A stretch of DNA of 64,000 bases from Loxodes magnus (lineage: Eukaryota; Ciliophora; Karyorelictea; Loxodida; Loxodidae), in contig CAMPDV010000538.1 in assembly GCA_946699065.1 (NCBI GenBank), forward strand, positions 124,001-188,000, given 5' to 3'. The position numbers and the translations under genes are program-made. The notes under the pieces are model-generated. The model ran no database searches. It saw only the letters and a program-made list of their open reading frames with translations, and had not been told where the DNA came from. Shown here one piece after another: positions 1 through 10,960 of the stretch; position 1 is the first letter of the stretch; the number at the start of each line of letters is the position of its first letter.

Positions 1-820
1 AAGTGTAAATAATAATTAGCTTAATAAGTCAATCCAACGCTAATTTTATTTATCGATAGCAAAAAATAATAAAGGGATTCTGAAAATTCTACTAAAAGAA
101 TAGATTAACCTTAAAATAAGTAATTGAAGAAATACTATAAATATCTATCTACTAAATCACTAAAAAGTATCTAAGGCTCAAATTCGTAATTTATAGCATA
201 GATATTAAACTAGAAATAATAAAATAATTAGATGAGAATAATTAAATGTTCTATAGATGAGTCTAAGCATATAAATAAGTTTCTAGCATTTAGAGATTAT
301 ATAAACATAATCTAGTGAGTATAATGAGTTAAGCATGCTATTTAGCAGTGATATATCTTACATATTAGATTAAGAGGATATAAATGTTAATTTTGGGTTA
401 TATTCTAAACGTTTTAGGATTATAGTAGATATAATTCTATTTTGTAATTTCGGAGAAAGAAGAAATTATTTAATTGAAGTAAAGGATATTAAGCTTTAAT
501 TATCTTAGTTAAGTTTCTGAATTTATGAATATAAGTTCTTTAATTCTTTAAAAATAATGACTATACTAGATTTAAGGAATTTAAAAGAGTTAGAAATTAC
601 TAAGCCTTCATAAGATAGGCTTAGATATAAGGGCTACTAGAAGTTAAGATGCATGAATTGATAGAATAACTTAAAACTTATTTTTTAGTATTTAAACATT
701 TTACTCTATCCTTTTGAAGATAAAAGGATATCACTTAATGATTATCTATCTTATTCTAACTAAAAATTGGAATGATTGTTGAAGTAGGTATTTAAATAAA
801 GTAGTTGAAAGATAATATAA

Positions 821-902
821 GACACTTTGGCCGAGTGGTTAAGGCGATGGCCTGCTAAGCCATTGGGAATTTCCCGCGTGAGTTCAAACCTCACAGGTGT
901 CG
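821..902 (+). tRNA. tRNA-Ser (anticodon GCT)
   Basis: The 7-bp acceptor stem pairs GACACTT with AGGTGTC. The anticodon loop is CTGCTAA with GCT at 854-856, which reads AGY serine codons. There is a long variable arm of the class II (Ser/Leu) type and a T-arm with TTCAAAC in the loop. No CCA is encoded, as expected in a eukaryote. The length is 82 nt and I see no intron. An almost identical copy lies in the other arm at 53601-53682 in the opposite orientation. Confidence 0.95.
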
Positions 903-1943
903 TTTTGCTAATATTACTATACAATTCTTTATTTATTTTATGAACTACTTTGAATAGAAATATTTATATTTAAGATATTCCTCTAAGAAAATATAGTTCA
1001 TTCAACTGATTATAGCGTACTTTGCTTGTTTTATTCCTTTTAGTTTATTAAATATTTTATTTTATAACATTAAATAAATTTAAATTCCAACGAAATTTCA
1101 CTAATTTGTCTTAATTATTTATTACACTTACGAAAAGCAGACAATTACTATAAAGAATTAGTTCCTCATCTGATGATTATTATAAATTGCTTCTAATTCT
1201 CTTGCAACATATTGCTTTATATGCTAGTTAATAGTAATTTAATAACCTTCCTTTTATTTCTTTGTTTCTATTTATTTTTATTCTTAATTTATAGATAACT
1301 AAATAACTTAAAATTGGAAGGAGAGATTTTATAAAGCATGAATTATTTAATTAGTTTATTTCAGTTAAGAAGGAAATTGTTATCTATTTATTACCTATTT
1401 AAATTACTTTTCAAACCTTTAATTTTTCCTTTTATCTAAAGCTATAATATAAGCAGATTATCTAACTTAAGTTATTTAATTTAAAATATATAAATAGCTT
1501 GTAAATTCTGATAAATTCAAGCTTTTTTATTTATCTATTGAAAAGGTTTTTACGAGTCATTCGTAAAGTATCCTATTTCTCACTTTTCCTTTAATTGAAT
1601 TAAAACTAAATTAAATGTATTTTTCTTAATAAATTTGAATTGTATAGCAAAGCCTTTATTCGTGCTTTATTTATCTAAGTTAGTTATCTTTTACATTTTC
1701 TTAGTCTGAGGATTTTAAATATTTTAATCCTTATGATTTCAATTTTTAAATTAATTTTTCTTATTTTAGGATTTATTTTATTACCTTCTTAGAATTTTTT
1801 CCTTCATATCGTAAGATTATATTTAAATTATCTAATGAAGAAGTAGCTATATACTTTATTTAGTTATTTGCTTATTAAGTGTAAAATTAATTAGGTGCCT
1901 TTTAACTCAAATTAATTCAATTCAATTACTTTAAATTTCTATA

Positions 1944-4900
1944 TCACTCGCCTTTGCCTTCAACACATAGCTCGCAAAAGATACGTCCATCTATTAAGTT
2001 ATAGTAGAAATTTCTGTATCTAAACGAGTCTAAACAACTATTGCACTGGATTCTTTCTAAAAATTGACCGTTTTGCAGTTTCATTTCTATTATCTCTTCA
2101 GCAGTTATTTTTCTTTATTTATGCCATCATGAAGGAAGATGCTCTTTGCAGTAGCATTTAGTGCAAAAATTACAAAACCAGTGCTTGTCTTTAATCTGAT
2201 TATCACATGTTTAGCATTATGGTGCTTGAGATTTTTTTACTTCTGGTATTTTTATTTTGATAAGCTTTCCACACTTACATCTATTAAATTCTCTAAGATA
2301 ACTGTTAATCTTGCAATTCTTTTAATCCATTTGATCGTAAGTTATCTGTTCTATCTTTTATGGCATTCCCTTTGAGTTCTAAAGGTTATAATATCCATAA
2401 GTTCCAATACTAAACTGAGGTAGCAATTTATTCTCTTTCAGCGTAAATATCCATGCTGGTGAAGCTTCTTAAGTATATAAATACTGATTTGATTTGTCTC
2501 ACTTTATATTCACATAATCTCTTTAATCTAAGCTAACAAAATCTTCATATGTAATAAAAGAAGAACTATTCTATGTGCTTATCTCTTTCTTTCAATTATT
2601 CTTGACATTTGCAATGCTAGCAAAGTTAATAATCTTAACACTCTTGTACAATTTACTTTCTAAACCAGACAATATTATTAAATGCTAGTCATCAATAGTC
2701 TGAACAAACTTCTAGTAATCAGCTTATACTATCTTTATGAATCTATCGGAATCTTTAATTTCTTATATTATCAGAAATTTATCTTCAATATAGAAGAAAT
2801 AATCGTTACACATATCGAATTCATAGAAATATTTGAATTACTCTTTCTTTAGGATTTAGTAGCTTTATGATGTAGTAACAATAGTACCATTTTACAACTT
2901 GATATTAGCAACATTGATATGCCTTATTTTGAACTCTAATTTGTTTTTCTTTTACTATTAATCGCTTATTGCAACTAACTGGCCATTTCATGTTAGTATG
3001 TGAAAAGGTTAAGTGAATTGCTATGAGTCTAATATTATTTAGTTAAGTGAAGTACTTCACACAAAAAAATAGATATTAAGCTCTTCATTTGCTTTTTAAT
3101 AATAGAAGATATAATCCTCATCCTCTTTAATAACCTTCAGTTAATTAAGTTTAGGCCTTACAAATTGGATTCCTTAGTGTTCATTTTGATCTAAAGTAAA
3201 CTATTTAATTTATTTACTTCAAATATTAAATTTAATTAGATCAAACTTAGTAATCACTATTAAGTCTTAATTTATGAACTGAATATAACCTTCTTAATCT
3301 GAGTCTCTTCTAATCTATAGGGATAGTTAAGAAACAAACCTTCCGCTTTTATTAATTATTTTTATTTTCATCTTCATTTCATTTTCATTACTCAAAATCC
3401 TGTAAAAAGCAAAGAGTCACAAACTATTGGAGTAAGCAAATTATTTCGTACTTTAAGTAAACTCAAAATGTAACCAATTTTCAGGGTTTAATTATTTGCT
3501 CATCAACTGTTCTATGCTACTAATAGTCAACTCCTTACTATCTTCTACTGCTATTCAGAGATCTTAGCTACCTACAATTCAATCATAATCTGAAGTAGTT
3601 TGTAAAACAATTCTCCCGGTTAATATATTAACCAAAGCTAGCTACTGTTACTATGAAGAAATGATTCACTAACTGTTGAACCATAGTGGTCTCTATATGC
3701 TTAAGTTAATAATAACACTCTACTTAGTCATAGAGTTAAATATCTTAAGTAGTTACTAGTGAAATATAGCCAGCTTGGATTCCTCAAGAACTAACACGTG
3801 TCTTATTCAGCCTTGATCTACTAAATCTATCTAATTTTCTTTTACAATAACTAATTTTCTTTCATATGGCTGCTAGTCTTCAATTAGGATTATTTTTAAA
3901 CTACCACATTCTTCATAAAATCTAATTAGTCCATTTTAAAATTAATTGAGGTTAATTACCTCTTTATTTTCATTTAGCTATAAATCAATATTTACCAAAG
4001 TTAAATTCCCATTTCTTATTTCATGGCTAACTATTTTCACTCCGTTTTCAGATTCAACAATACTTGTATTGTAGAAATCAATTTCCTTTCCTTAAACTTT
4101 TTTAAGCAACCTTTGGCTCTAAATAGATTGAGGAGCTTTTAGGATTATTTACTGTTTTATTTATAATTTCATTTGCTATGAAAAGTCTTTTCCAAAAAAT
4201 TTCATAACATTGTATGAATCCATCGTTTAAAACAGCACCATAACTACTTCAGCTTTGTTCCTTATTATTTTCGCTCCTAGTATTAATTAAGATTTTACTA
4301 TTGTTTCTTAGAAAGAAAGGATTTCCTATATCTCTATATTGCCTTCAGAGTTTATTTATTTTACTATTTTTTGAATTTTAATTTGATTACCTTTCTAATC
4401 ACTGGATACAATAATAAGTGCTTCTTATTATAAGCAACAATCTTCAATACAATCTAGTCATTTTACTATCTTTGTTTCTTTGGTGCTGAACGAACTTCCT
4501 AACAGATTTATTTCATTGAGATCACATTCTTTCATATAAATGTTATTTAGCTTACTATTTTTTATCTGGCTGTTTGCTAATTTACATCTATAAAATATTC
4601 CATTAGAAATGTCTGCTTTGTCTATTTTTAAATCCTCTAAGTCTTATTCTTAAAACTGATAGCCGGCCTTAGTAAGAATTGTTAAGGCATTTGAACTTGA
4701 TAATTTGTTCTTTTTGGTAAAACTAGAATTACACACCATGTCTAATAGGCCTTTTATCAAGCTGTTTCAGCTTTACTCAGTTTGCATCTAAAGCAAGCCT
4801 ACACAAAAATCAATTACACCTGGATTGTCATAAAGGGAGAGTAAATTGAAGTTACTTGTATTAATATCAAACTCTAAGTCAAATATTTAATTTTTATCTC

Positions 4901-6326
4901 AGTTACTTGTTTTATCTTACGGTTCAAACAAGTTTAAGCACTAAAAGAATTCATAAAAGCTATAATGGAATCAAATCTAAGAAGAGCTTTTAACATTAGA
5001 CTATAAGAACTGTAAAGGCAAAGCCCTTTAAATAGCACTCTTTTATCAAGTATTATAGCTTCTTTCCCCCATGACTTCGTTTAATATTTACTCTGCCTAA
5101 GAAACTGAGATTAAGCTGCTACTATTCCATTGCTTAAAGCTGAAGATCTTGCAAATAGTAAACAATTCTTTGACAAATCCTTATTAGAAGCTCTAAAAAT
5201 TATTTTCCTTTTTATGCTAGCTAAGTGCTTCCTTTGATCCAAAGAACATTTCCTTAATAAAGCTATAGTATATCATAAAGAGATTCCATCCTTCATTCTA
5301 TATATCTCTCGTCTACTAAAATATTCTACCTTTTAACTTTGGAATTAAATGAGTGATTTGGAACAAATTGAAAGGATTTCTAGCTAGTTCTGCTAAACAA
5401 CTGTAACTTTTTATAAGTTCAAAGCATTCTTCTCCTGTACTACCATTTAGTTCTTATTTAAGGCTTTCATTATGAGTTATCATATGCTATAAGTATTTAA
5501 TCATAATCTCTTCATCAAGCGGTTATAAATACACTACCTTAAGATAATATTCTTTTGAAACTCCTATGGAAATAGGTACAAAGTCTGCCTTTCATCTACT
5601 ATTTGAGTTAGTTATCCGTATATTGGCAGTAGTTATTACTTTCGAATAAGGATAGGTTTGAAAAATATAATTTACTATATTCTCTTTACTTTGTCTTTCA
5701 TCATATGCATCTAAAATAAAAACTAACTAACCGTCTCTTAGTTGACTTATTTCACTTTAAAAGGCATTATTATTTTATTTTTTCAGCTCTGTTTAGATAG
5801 GATATTTTTCAGATGAATTGCTCAAATTTATGAAGAAAGGTACATAATATTAGTTTTCTAGCAATTAGTCAAAAATTTAGAGAGCTATTGTTGTTTTCCC
5901 ACTTCCTCTTTCCCCCAAAATAACTAAATGTCTTGGATGTTAAGAATTTTAGTTATTTGATGGTAATTATCCATCAGGTTCTAGAAAAGCAATAGCAATG
6001 TCTATAACTTTTTTTTATCCCATTTAATCTAGCATCAGGTCTCCACACATTAGAGACAAAAAGTTATTCTTCCCTTACATTAACGATATGAGATCATTGT
6101 TGGTTTATTGATTTTATGAATTACTGTAATTCTTGCATTCCTCCAGAATTTTCTTAAAACTAGAATCAGCTTAATCATTTTAAGTATGTAGTATTCTAAT
6201 GGAAGTATTTGTGTTCCTAACGGAGGAATTTTCTCCAATGCCTACTTATAAGAGTTCTTAAGTTTCCAGTTATTTATCGTGAATTGATGATTTTACTTTT
6301 TCACGGCCACAGCTTCTAGAACCCAT
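1944..6326 (-). CDS. NACHT/STAND-type NTPase with pentapeptide-like, propeller-like and zinc-binding C-terminal parts
   Basis: The predicted protein is 1,460 residues with no frame break. The start MGSRSCGRE has Gly2, which may allow lipid anchoring. Near residue 137 is a Walker A motif, GERGSGKTT, and near 205 a NACHT-like Walker B, FILDAYDE. About 565-610 is a run of short N/S/C/L-spaced repeats resembling pentapeptide repeats, then a long beta-rich stretch that looks like a degenerate beta-propeller (inference). The last 110 residues hold Cys/His pairs (CKCG, CxxC, CKEH, CNSC, CELC) that should bind zinc. TAA/TAG read as Gln and TGA as Trp, for example the WW in the zinc region. The stop is TGA followed at once by more in-frame Gln codons. 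Its inverted partner is 48292-52668. NACHT and other STAND ATPases usually act as signalling or defence switches; the ligand here is unknown. It starts 89 bp from gene G, on the opposite strand. Confidence 0.85.
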
Positions 6327-6415
6327 TTTTATTATTAAATCTAAATTAAAAATCTAATTTAAGACTTAGGTTCTAGTGTAGGTTTTAAAAGACAGTTTCA
6401 AAAAAGAGGAGAAAA

Positions 6416-8130
6416 ATGGAATGCTTAAAGTAATAGGAATGCACAAATTGCATTATCTTAATAGATAATCCTAAACAGAGTTAAAAGAGGAAACTAAGAA
6501 ATAAATTAGTGAAGGATAGTCTAATAATATTTTAAAGTCTGTTGAGAACTTGAAAGTGCGAAATTATAAGAGACTTTTAATAGTTATTTGGATTTAAAAA
6601 AGATTGACTTGCAGGTTTTGGAGAAGTTGAAATGCTGGTAAAATGTGTAACTTATTTTTGAAGAAATAAAGTCGTAGTTTTTAGCAAAAAGTAGATCAGG
6701 AGCTTAATTACTCTAACTGATTAATTAGGTAAGGGAGGTAAGGTTAAATGGGCACTACTAAGCTGGAAAGAAGGTATCCTAAAGCTTAAATTTGAAGCAG
6801 CAATGGTAGTTTTTGGAAAAGTAGGTAGCTATTTATAGAATAAGTAAACTCTAGCTTTAGATTCTTGAGCTTTAATCTTTAAAATAGTTTAATTAAGCTA
6901 TTTATCCTAAATCTACTTGATGCTTTTTAGTATTATAATTAATATTCAGATATAAATACCTAAGAGATTTGTATAGCTAAAAGCATAAGTTTGCTAGTCA
7001 AACCCATTACTATATTAAAGCAACTAATCAGTAAAATTCTATAATGCTAGGGTTTACTATCTTTAAGCCTATTACTAGCTTAAATTTTTCTATTTAACTC
7101 TATAAAATCTCGAATAAGTAAAACTAATTGAGCATAAAGGGTCTTCATTGCTTTAAATAGAATGAAAGCAGTATAAAGAAGCTAGTTATAGATATTAGAA
7201 ATATCCAGTAGTCAATCAGTTTATATCAAAGCTTAATTATTTAGATATGGTAAGAGATGCTATTTAGTCTGAGTATTAAACCTAGCTGATATTGCTCATT
7301 CAGATTGAATGTTCTTTTTAAATCAATTAATTGAGTAAGTTAAAATAGTGCTGCAGCCAGCTTTTAGATGTTTTATAGAAACTGAAGATAAAAATAATTA
7401 AGAGAAGTATTAATAAGCATTAAGCTAGTAAGCAATTTAAGGAAATATAGGAGATACTTAGAATGAATACCAGCTTAATGCTTTCTTATATATGATATTA
7501 TAGCAACAAAAGTCTTAATAAACTTACTGCCAGCAGAAAAAAGTAAAAACATTAATAGATGAGAAGTTTAACAAAGGAATAAGGAACAATTTGAGGAGAC
7601 AAATTTTAACTTTAAAGCCAGATAATAGATTTGAATAAATTAACTTAGACACTTAAGCCATTAATTCTAAAAGCATATAAAGAAATAATTTGTTGGTAAC
7701 TAATATTTCTAATTGAAATCTAAAGCTATTAACTTATATAGAGATATAGCTTTATTAATAATCATACTTTCAGATTAAATGTGAATATGTATAAGATATA
7801 AGTAAGCTTTATTATATATTACGAAGGGTTTTATAAGTAGAGTTCTTAAATGTAGGTATATTAAATATATTCTAAAGCATGATTCAAAAAAAAAAAATTT
7901 CCTTACTTGTATAAAATACTTTTAGGTAAAAAAATTGATAATAATCCAGTGAAATCTAAAGGAGATAATGAAAGACCCATAGAAATGAAACTATACAACC
8001 TTCTATAATGTTAAGAATGTATATGCTTATTATATCAAAATATGAAACTAGGGTTCATAATTTTAATCACTTATTTTGCAAAAGCACATTAATGAAAGAA
8101 ATGAATTAGTTCTCGGCAATAATGGTTATA
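6416..8130 (+). pseudogene. Gene G, left copy, diverged and probably degraded
   Basis: The start region (MECLKQQE...) aligns with the right-arm copy that starts at 48187. Short blocks remain recognisable, for example KDSL near the N-terminus, NSIKS...W.QRVFI..L near 7090-7150 and AFRCFIE near 7350. Relative to the right copy the frame changes at least twice within the first 250 bases, and indels that are not multiples of three occur near 7480. Either this copy is decaying or the gene has several short introns that I cannot place. I do not recognise the family. It is divergent from the NTPase gene across an 89-bp gap, so a shared promoter is likely. The 3' limit is approximate. Confidence 0.4.
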
Positions 8131-8230
8131 CCATTATCTCTGGTTTAGCATTCAATTTAAATATCAATCTTCAATTGGCTAAAAGATGAAATACATGCTT
8201 TTATAAGTACAATTAGCTAAATACGAATTA

Positions 8231-9035
8231 CCAGATATACAGAAACTTTATTTAATTATTTGCCTTAATAAGCTTTTAAACCCTTAACTAAATCCTTGAA
8301 GCTTAATATTTATATCTTAAGCAGTTCTTACTTCCTACTTCAGTACAAACTTGCTAGTTTTCTTCCTCTTTGCTTATTTAATAAAAATCCCATGCGAAGC
8401 TTTCTCAATTAATCCTCTGATAAACTAAATTATTTTTCTCTATCTCATAAGTAAAATGCTAAACCACTCTTTACTCTTAATTATGCTTTTTTGAAAATAA
8501 TTCCTAAACACATAAAATTCACATTAGTCACTCTTATAATTGCAGGGACATAAGAAAGGGACAACATTGTATATATTAGTCAAATCCATTAACAGTCATT
8601 GCTAGCTTCAATATTTATGCTTCGTAACTCTCACCAATAAAAGTAAAAGCTATACTAGCAACTTCATTGCAAACTTTTGAAAAATGTTTAGTAAGGAAAG
8701 TCAAAATAAAAGTAAGGCTATGGATAAGCAAATAGCATAGAATCCAAATTTGATTCTTTATTTTTAAACTGATTAAGATTAAACCAGATTATTTTAAAGT
8801 TCTAATATGATAAATTAATTGCTCCATTTTTCCAGAAAATTAAAAGTTAAAATCTAAATCAAATTTTTTATTTTAATTCGTAGTTAAGAAAAAAGGATTA
8901 AGCTTATAAAATGCTTGGACATTTATCTTATAATGATAAAAATTCAAAACTTGAATCATTTAATTAGATTTCCTTTTAACTATAATATTAATATGCTTAA
9001 ATGTTCATTTATATTTTATTCATTTTTAAATGGAT
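8231..9035. other. AT-rich intergenic DNA
   Basis: Homology to the right arm ends near 8230. After this I see only AT-rich sequence without domain-like translations, tRNA structure or repeats. Confidence 0.5.
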
Positions 9036-10960
9036 GTTGGGCTCTAGTCAGCTAAATAAATAATCCGGACCAGTGTAGACTGCATTACAACTGCTCTTAT
9101 AGATGCCATCATGGATAAGTAAAGACGGTTCTTTTGTGTGATAAGTCTTACTTATTTTAGGGTTCTCGCTATTAGTACGAGAATCTGACTAGTAAGCATT
9201 GAAGTTTAGGTCTTAGAGTTATCCTGTCTTTACGTTTCGTTAATCTGGTCGGAATTAGAAAAACCTAAAGACATGACTAAGATCAGAAATAATTTTTATT
9301 TAGAAGAATTTAACTTGACTGTGGCATTTGACGCAGGTATCAGATTACCCTCTAACTCTGTCCTTCAAACTGACTCACAATAAATTAGAGAAAGAAGGTA
9401 ATCAATTTTGATATGAAAAATGGAGATAAGAAGAAAATATGAACAAAGAGACCAGGTAAAGCTAGAACATTACTAGGCTTTTATTAATAATAAAATTTGG
9501 CTTCTTTTATTAATCACGCTGAACTCAATAAAGGTGGATCCACGTTAATTAATTTTTATTTATCTATTTTTCACTATATCTATGTAGTTGCTACTCTTTT
9601 ACTAAAATAGGATAAAAGGAAATGTTTTAGTATACATTTAGGTCTTTAAAATAAATATTCCTATGAAAAAGTTGTTAAAGTTGATATTTGCTATGGGGTA
9701 TCTTAAGCATTGTATCATTTCGTTATCTCATAATAGAATATAATTAAAGAATTTAAATCTTTATTGTCTCTTCATAAATTTTCTTACTTGAGTAAAATTA
9801 ATGTTCAGTTTTAATCTTATTAGCTGCTTAAATAAATAGCAAGGACTTGAGATACTAAGTATCAAAGGTAAGAGACTAAAATATCGTTAAATTGTTGATT
9901 GCTAATGATTTAAAGTCATACAAAAAGAAAAAATATACAGAATTAATGTTTGACGTTCTTGGAGATATTTCAATCTCTTTCCTGCCAACTCTATATGACT
10001 CTTGAGGTTAAATATAAAAGTTTGAAAGTTTCTATAACTCTTCCTCATGTTATGCATGAGTTTTTGAATTATTATTCCCCTTTGACAATTCTTGGTATCT
10101 TTTTTATTTTCCAGAATTTGTTGCCGAAAATTTTTTCTCTTCTGCTTTTAATTATATCTGATGTTATCTCTTTTTTTCCCCAACTTCTTCTAGTAGTTTC
10201 AGTACTCTTATTTTAAGTAGGTAAATTTTTAGCATTTTTCCCACAGATACATTAGAGAGTTACAGTAATTTAATCTTTTAGTTTTTCGTTAAGGTATAGA
10301 TCTTGAGTTTTTCCTTTTTCGGTTGTCATTGGTTTATTTCCTTATTTTATTGTTCTATTTATCGCTGCAATTTTACTAAATCTCTTCTATTTTTCTACTT
10401 TATTGCCCAGATTATTATTCTTATAGGTATTCATTGAGAAATCTCTGCTATTTCTTAGATGCCATTTTGTTACTAATATAATAATAATAAATTATTAACG
10501 TGATGTCCCTTTTGTTTTGCTTTTCACGAATTACAGTTTACTGTTATCTATTTCTCTCATATTTTTAAATCGAAAAATATTGTATTCTTCTTCTTAATTC
10601 TTGATTTTCATTCTGAAGGCTGGAGAGTGAAAATCATAGAAGAATTCTCATTTTTAAGAAAATTTCGCATAGTTCTAATTTTTCTAAAATTAAAATAGTT
10701 CTAATATTATCTTTTTTAATCCATACATATGAAGGCAAGAGATCTTTGATACTCAGATTTCAATACCTGATTAATCAAGCTCCGAATTAAGTCATTAGCC
10801 AGACTTTTATGCTGCTAGAGAGAACCCTTGAATAAGTTAGGCTTATCTCAAGGAGCCGGCCACTCTTATCCGTGATGGTATCTAGTACGAGATTACTTGT
10901 ATGATAGTATACACTGCGACAGATTACCTAGTAATCTGACTAACGACCCAGGTATTTTTG
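9036..10960. other. Structured, GC-richer island pair; possible decayed mobile element
   Basis: Two stretches, about 9036-9420 and 10720-10960, are clearly less AT-rich than their surroundings and contain perfect short hairpins. Examples are TTCTCG/CGAGAA around 9164-9184 and AGATTAC/GTAATCT near 10920-10937. Between them, on the minus strand from about 10465 downward, is a Lys/Arg/Gln/Asn-rich reading (MASKKQQRFLNEY...) followed in another frame by a basic stretch containing CICGKN. This resembles the texture of the gag-like ORFs at 28 kb and 60 kb, but I find no CCHC knuckle and no target-site duplication. It has no counterpart in the other block A arm. A decayed element or a structured noncoding RNA are both possible. 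Confidence 0.35.

Larger units (their letters stand above)
1..8230. repeat. Block A, left arm of an inverted duplication
   Basis: This segment matches the reverse complement of about 46040-54630 along its whole length. Homology already exists at base 1 (which pairs with about 54630), so the arm probably continues left of the window. It carries, from left to right, tRNA-Ser, a NACHT-type NTPase gene on the minus strand, and gene G on the plus strand. The NTPase coding part is closely conserved between the arms. The gene G part and the flanks are only moderately similar and contain indels. This is read directly from the sequence. That it is a segmental duplication followed by decay outside the NTPase gene is inference. 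Confidence 0.85.

Noticed and set aside
2139..2375. Short hydrophobic open frame, repeated at 52237-52473
   Set aside because: It is the antisense of the zinc-binding end of the NTPase gene in each arm.
9940..10465. Calling a third gag-like gene on the minus strand near 10 kb
   Set aside because: There is no CCHC knuckle, the frame must change, and no target duplication was found, so it is only mentioned under the structured island.
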